Positions 6,722-8,207 of a DNA stretch of 8,207 nucleotides are shown here, piece by piece. The DNA is taken from contig DIVK01000118.1 in NCBI GenBank assembly GCA_002422455.1, positions 3,426-11,632 on the forward strand, given 5' to 3'. The DNA is from Rhodoferax sp. UBA6134 (GTDB lineage: Bacteria > Pseudomonadota > Gammaproteobacteria > Burkholderiales > Burkholderiaceae_C). Below the pieces are notes generated by a model. The model had not been told where the DNA came from. It saw only the letters and a program-made list of their open reading frames with translations, and made no database searches. Every line of letters begins with the position of its first letter. Position 1 is the first letter of the stretch. A program made the translations under genes and the position numbers.

Positions 6722-7591
6722 TTACTTGAGCATCTGCTCTTTTTTCAGACCGAGTTCCTTCACCATATCGCGCACCGGCTGGTAGTCGGCCGGCGTGATC
6801 GCGTCATAGCGGGTGACGGTGCCGAAGCCGGACACCTTGACGCCCTCGTTATGGGCATTGACGATGGCGGCCTGGATATTTTTCTTGAGGTCGGCGGGCA
6901 GATCCTTGCGGTAGGTCAGCGGCGGGCCGGGCAACTCCAGACGACTCAGGATGCGCAGGGTGTCGGCGTTGATGAGGCCGGCCTTGAGCATGCGCTCGTA
7001 GGTGGCATCGGCGGCGGCGGCCACGTCCACGGTCCCGTTCTTGACCGCCATGATCGAGGCGTCGTGCGTGCCGGCCCAGATGAACTTGCCGAAGAACTGC
7101 TCGGGCATCATGCCGCTGCCTTTCTTCACCATGTAGCTCGGCCCAAGGCCGCCGGAGCCGGAGGCCGGATCGACGAAGGCCGCGGCCTTGCCGCGCAGGT
7201 CGGACACCGACTTCGCCGGGGAATTCGCCGGAACCAGCAGGTAGCTCCAATAGGTCGGCTTGCCCGAGGAACCGATGCCCACCGCGAAGGCCTCGGCGCC
7301 GGCTTCCTGCTCGGCGAGGTAGTAGGACAGCGGGCCGAACCAGGCAATGTCGACCCGTTTTTTCTTCATCGCTTCGATCACGCCGGAATAGTCGGTGGCG
7401 GTGAAGACCTTCACCTTTTGTCCGAGCTTTTTCTCAAGGTGCGCGCGCATGGGCTCGAACTTGGCGATCATCTCCTCATTGTTTTCGGCCGGGACCAGGC
7501 CCATGATGATGTCGCGTGCCTGGGCGGAGACGGCGGCCAGGGAAAGAGTCAGCGCCAGCGCGCTTGCCATGAGGGTAGGTTTCAAATACAT
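6722..7591 (-). CDS. phnD: PhnD, periplasmic phosphonate-binding protein
   Basis: The product is 289 residues, shorter than the 338 of E. coli PhnD. It captures phosphonates in the periplasm and delivers them to the PhnE permeases. A signal peptide is visible: MYLKPTLMAS, then a hydrophobic Ala/Leu stretch, with likely cleavage after AQA (residue 25). Family motifs are GLVPAENNEE (31-40), ATDYSG (65-70), DIAWFGP (81-87), the likely phosphonate-binding loop DPASGSGG (141-148) and AGTHDAS (173-179). The chosen ATG at 7591 has AGGAG eight bases upstream and starts directly at the signal peptide. The frame stays open to 7837 but that part lies over phnF and is not used. Related binding proteins take phosphite, phosphate or 2-aminoethylphosphonate, and the ligand cannot be read from the sequence. 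The C-P lyase context argues for alkylphosphonates. Confidence 0.96.
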   Translation of the reverse strand: MYLKPTLMASALALTLSLAAVSAQARDIIMGLVPAENNEEMIAKFEPMRAHLEKKLGQKVKVFTATDYSGVIEAMKKKRVDIAWFGPLSYYLAEQEAGAEAFAVGIGSSGKPTYWSYLLVPANSPAKSVSDLRGKAAAFVDPASGSGGLGPSYMVKKGSGMMPEQFFGKFIWAGTHDASIMAVKNGTVDVAAAADATYERMLKAGLINADTLRILSRLELPGPPLTYRKDLPADLKKNIQAAIVNAHNEGVKVSGFGTVTRYDAITPADYQPVRDMVKELGLKKEQMLK

Positions 7592-7599
7592 TACAAAGG

Positions 7600-7604
7600 C
7601 TCCT
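7600..7604 (-). promoter_or_regulatory. phnD ribosome binding site
   Basis: AGGAG in the transcript lies eight bases before the phnD ATG. It decides in favour of the 289-residue product over longer in-frame alternatives that overlap phnF. Confidence 0.8.
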
Positions 7605-7621
7605 GTGGGGTGGATAATCAA

Positions 7622-7651
7622 GGTTGATGACGGGTCAGTCACGGGTTGATG
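7622..7651. repeat. Direct repeat GGTTGATG, 22-bp period
   Basis: GGTTGATG occurs on the plus strand at 7622-7629 and 7644-7651, exactly 22 bp apart, or about two helical turns. The two copies flank the candidate PHO box and the phnF stop. TGACGGGTCA at 7628-7637 is also a small palindrome. This could be a binding site for PhnF or another dimeric regulator, or chance. Confidence 0.3.
7627..7644 (-). promoter_or_regulatory. Candidate PHO box upstream of phnD
   Basis: The minus strand reads CCGTGAC-TGAC-CCGTCAT: two 7-base half-sites with an 11-bp period, as in the PhoB consensus CTGTCAT-N4-CTGTCAY. By eye the second half-site matches 6 of 7 positions and the first 4 of 7. It straddles the phnF stop codon and ends 35 bases before the phnD ATG. 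A possible -10 element is poor (TATCCA ten bases downstream, or GATTAT closer), and either would leave a very short leader with the ribosome binding site near the transcript 5' end. PhoB control is well known for phn operons, but this site rests on the repeat spacing alone. Confidence 0.3.
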
Positions 7652-8207
7652 CGCAGTTGGATCCGGTCGGCGCGAAACCGGGTGATGGCGTATTCGACCG
7701 GGCTTGCATCCCGGTCGTCTACATTCACACTCTTCACCCGCAGCACCGGTCGGTTCTGCGGCATGCCCAGCAACTTTGCGTCGTCTCCCTGCGGGAGCAT
7801 CGCTGTCACCAGACTTTCTGTCCTTCGTAATCGGCAACCATACGTGGCGGCCAGAAACCGGTGCAGCGACTCACCGGTGTAGCGTGTGTCGAGGCCGGCA
7901 AAGCGCTCTGCCGGGATGAAATGCGAGATCACGCACAGGGGCCGCTCGGCGGCAATTCGCAAAGTCTCGATCCAGAAAACCGCGCTGCCGACGGCCAGCC
8001 CCAGACGCTCGGCGACCCGCTTGGTCGCCGGCAGCGACTGCAGGCGCAAGATGCGGTTTTCGGATTGCAGACCCAGCGCAGCAAGATTCTCGGTAAACCG
8101 GGTGCCCACGCCAATCTGATAATCAAGCTGGCTGTCGAGCACAAACACGCCACGCCCATGGCGGCGCTCAAGCAGGCCGGACTCCACCAGCTCATCGACC
8201 GCGCGCC
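7639..8207 (-). CDS. phnF: PhnF, GntR-family regulator (N-terminus beyond window)
   Basis: The last 188 residues are in the window. The frame is open to the edge, so roughly the first 50 residues are missing. The visible part starts with RAVDELVESGLLERRHGRGV, the end of the GntR winged-helix DNA-binding domain (recognition helix and wing). It continues as a UTRA ligand-binding domain (about residues 40-185), with LDYQIGVGTRFTENLAALG near its start and SPVEYAITRFRADRIQLRI near the C-terminus. Both match E. coli PhnF as I remember it. A GTG at 8187 is an internal Val codon and not the start. PhnF is expected to repress phn transcription, as shown for a mycobacterial homologue. Here it is the first gene seen and is co-directional with phnD, 47 bp away, whereas in E. 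coli phnF lies between phnE and phnG. Its own promoter is outside the window. Confidence 0.95.
   Translation of the reverse strand, partial: RAVDELVESGLLERRHGRGVFVLDSQLDYQIGVGTRFTENLAALGLQSENRILRLQSLPATKRVAERLGLAVGSAVFWIETLRIAAERPLCVISHFIPAERFAGLDTRYTGESLHRFLAATYGCRLRRTESLVTAMLPQGDDAKLLGMPQNRPVLRVKSVNVDDRDASPVEYAITRFRADRIQLRINP

Noticed and set aside
6374..7627. Plus-strand open frame (417 codons) opposite phnD
   Set aside because: Same reasoning: it mirrors phnD, has no credible motifs, and would start within the phnC antisense region.
7592..7837. N-terminal extension of PhnD to 7837
   Set aside because: The extra 82 residues overlap phnF, do not look like a secretion signal, and AGGAG plus a clear signal peptide mark the start at 7591.
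8185..8187. GTG at 8187 as the phnF start
   Set aside because: The frame continues to the window edge and reads RAVDEL before it, the expected recognition helix of a GntR domain, so this GTG is an internal valine.
1..8207. Mobile element, CRISPR array or RNA gene
   Set aside because: Genes fill nearly all of the window, no gap exceeds about 60 bases, and no transposase, terminal inverted repeats, spaced repeats or tRNA-like segment were seen.

Overview
The window is one uninterrupted stretch of a carbon-phosphorus (C-P) lyase operon, the phn pathway that lets bacteria use phosphonates as a phosphorus source. All genes lie on the minus strand, so transcription runs from the high-coordinate end to the low-coordinate end. 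In transcription order they are phnF (GntR/UTRA regulator, N-terminus cut by the window edge), phnD, phnC, phnE1, phnE2, phnG, phnH, phnI, phnJ, phnK and phnL (C-terminus cut by the window edge). No tRNA, rRNA, CRISPR array, insertion sequence or foreign gene is visible. No gene-free stretch exceeds about 60 bases.

The sequence is GC-rich. Strong third-position GC bias makes long mirror-image open frames on the plus strand. The order F-D-C-E-E-G-H-I-J-K-L, the duplicated permease gene and the GC content suggest a proteobacterium, most likely a betaproteobacterium of the Burkholderiales (Comamonadaceae-like). That placement is inference from general features, not from a search.

Layout. (1) 7592-8207: regulator phnF and a 47-bp gap to phnD that holds a candidate PHO box and several short repeats. 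(2) 4312-7591: the phosphonate ABC importer, made of the periplasmic binding protein PhnD, the ATPase PhnC and two different permeases, PhnE1 and PhnE2. A strong 16-bp RNA hairpin sits between phnD and phnC. (3) 2082-4268: phnG, phnH and phnI, which encode core subunits of the C-P lyase complex. (4) 1-2085: phnJ (the radical-SAM C-P lyase subunit) and the two ABC-type ATPases phnK and phnL that work with the core complex. Most junctions overlap by 1-11 bases with ATGA or TAATG arrangements, which indicates translational coupling; phnC and phnE1 overlap by 38 bases.

How the genes work together: PhnD captures phosphonates in the periplasm and PhnC/PhnE1/PhnE2 import them. PhnI, with PhnG, PhnH and PhnL, attaches the phosphonate to ribose of ATP with loss of adenine. 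PhnM, expected beyond position 1, then removes pyrophosphate. PhnJ cleaves the C-P bond with a 4Fe-4S cluster and S-adenosylmethionine. PhnK docks on the PhnGHIJ core.

The pathway is known and the key catalytic residues look intact, so I do not claim an undescribed system. The features most worth a second look are a four-cysteine, zinc-ribbon-like insertion in PhnK, the phnD-phnC intergenic hairpin, the candidate PHO box before phnD, and a short repeat on both sides of phnD.
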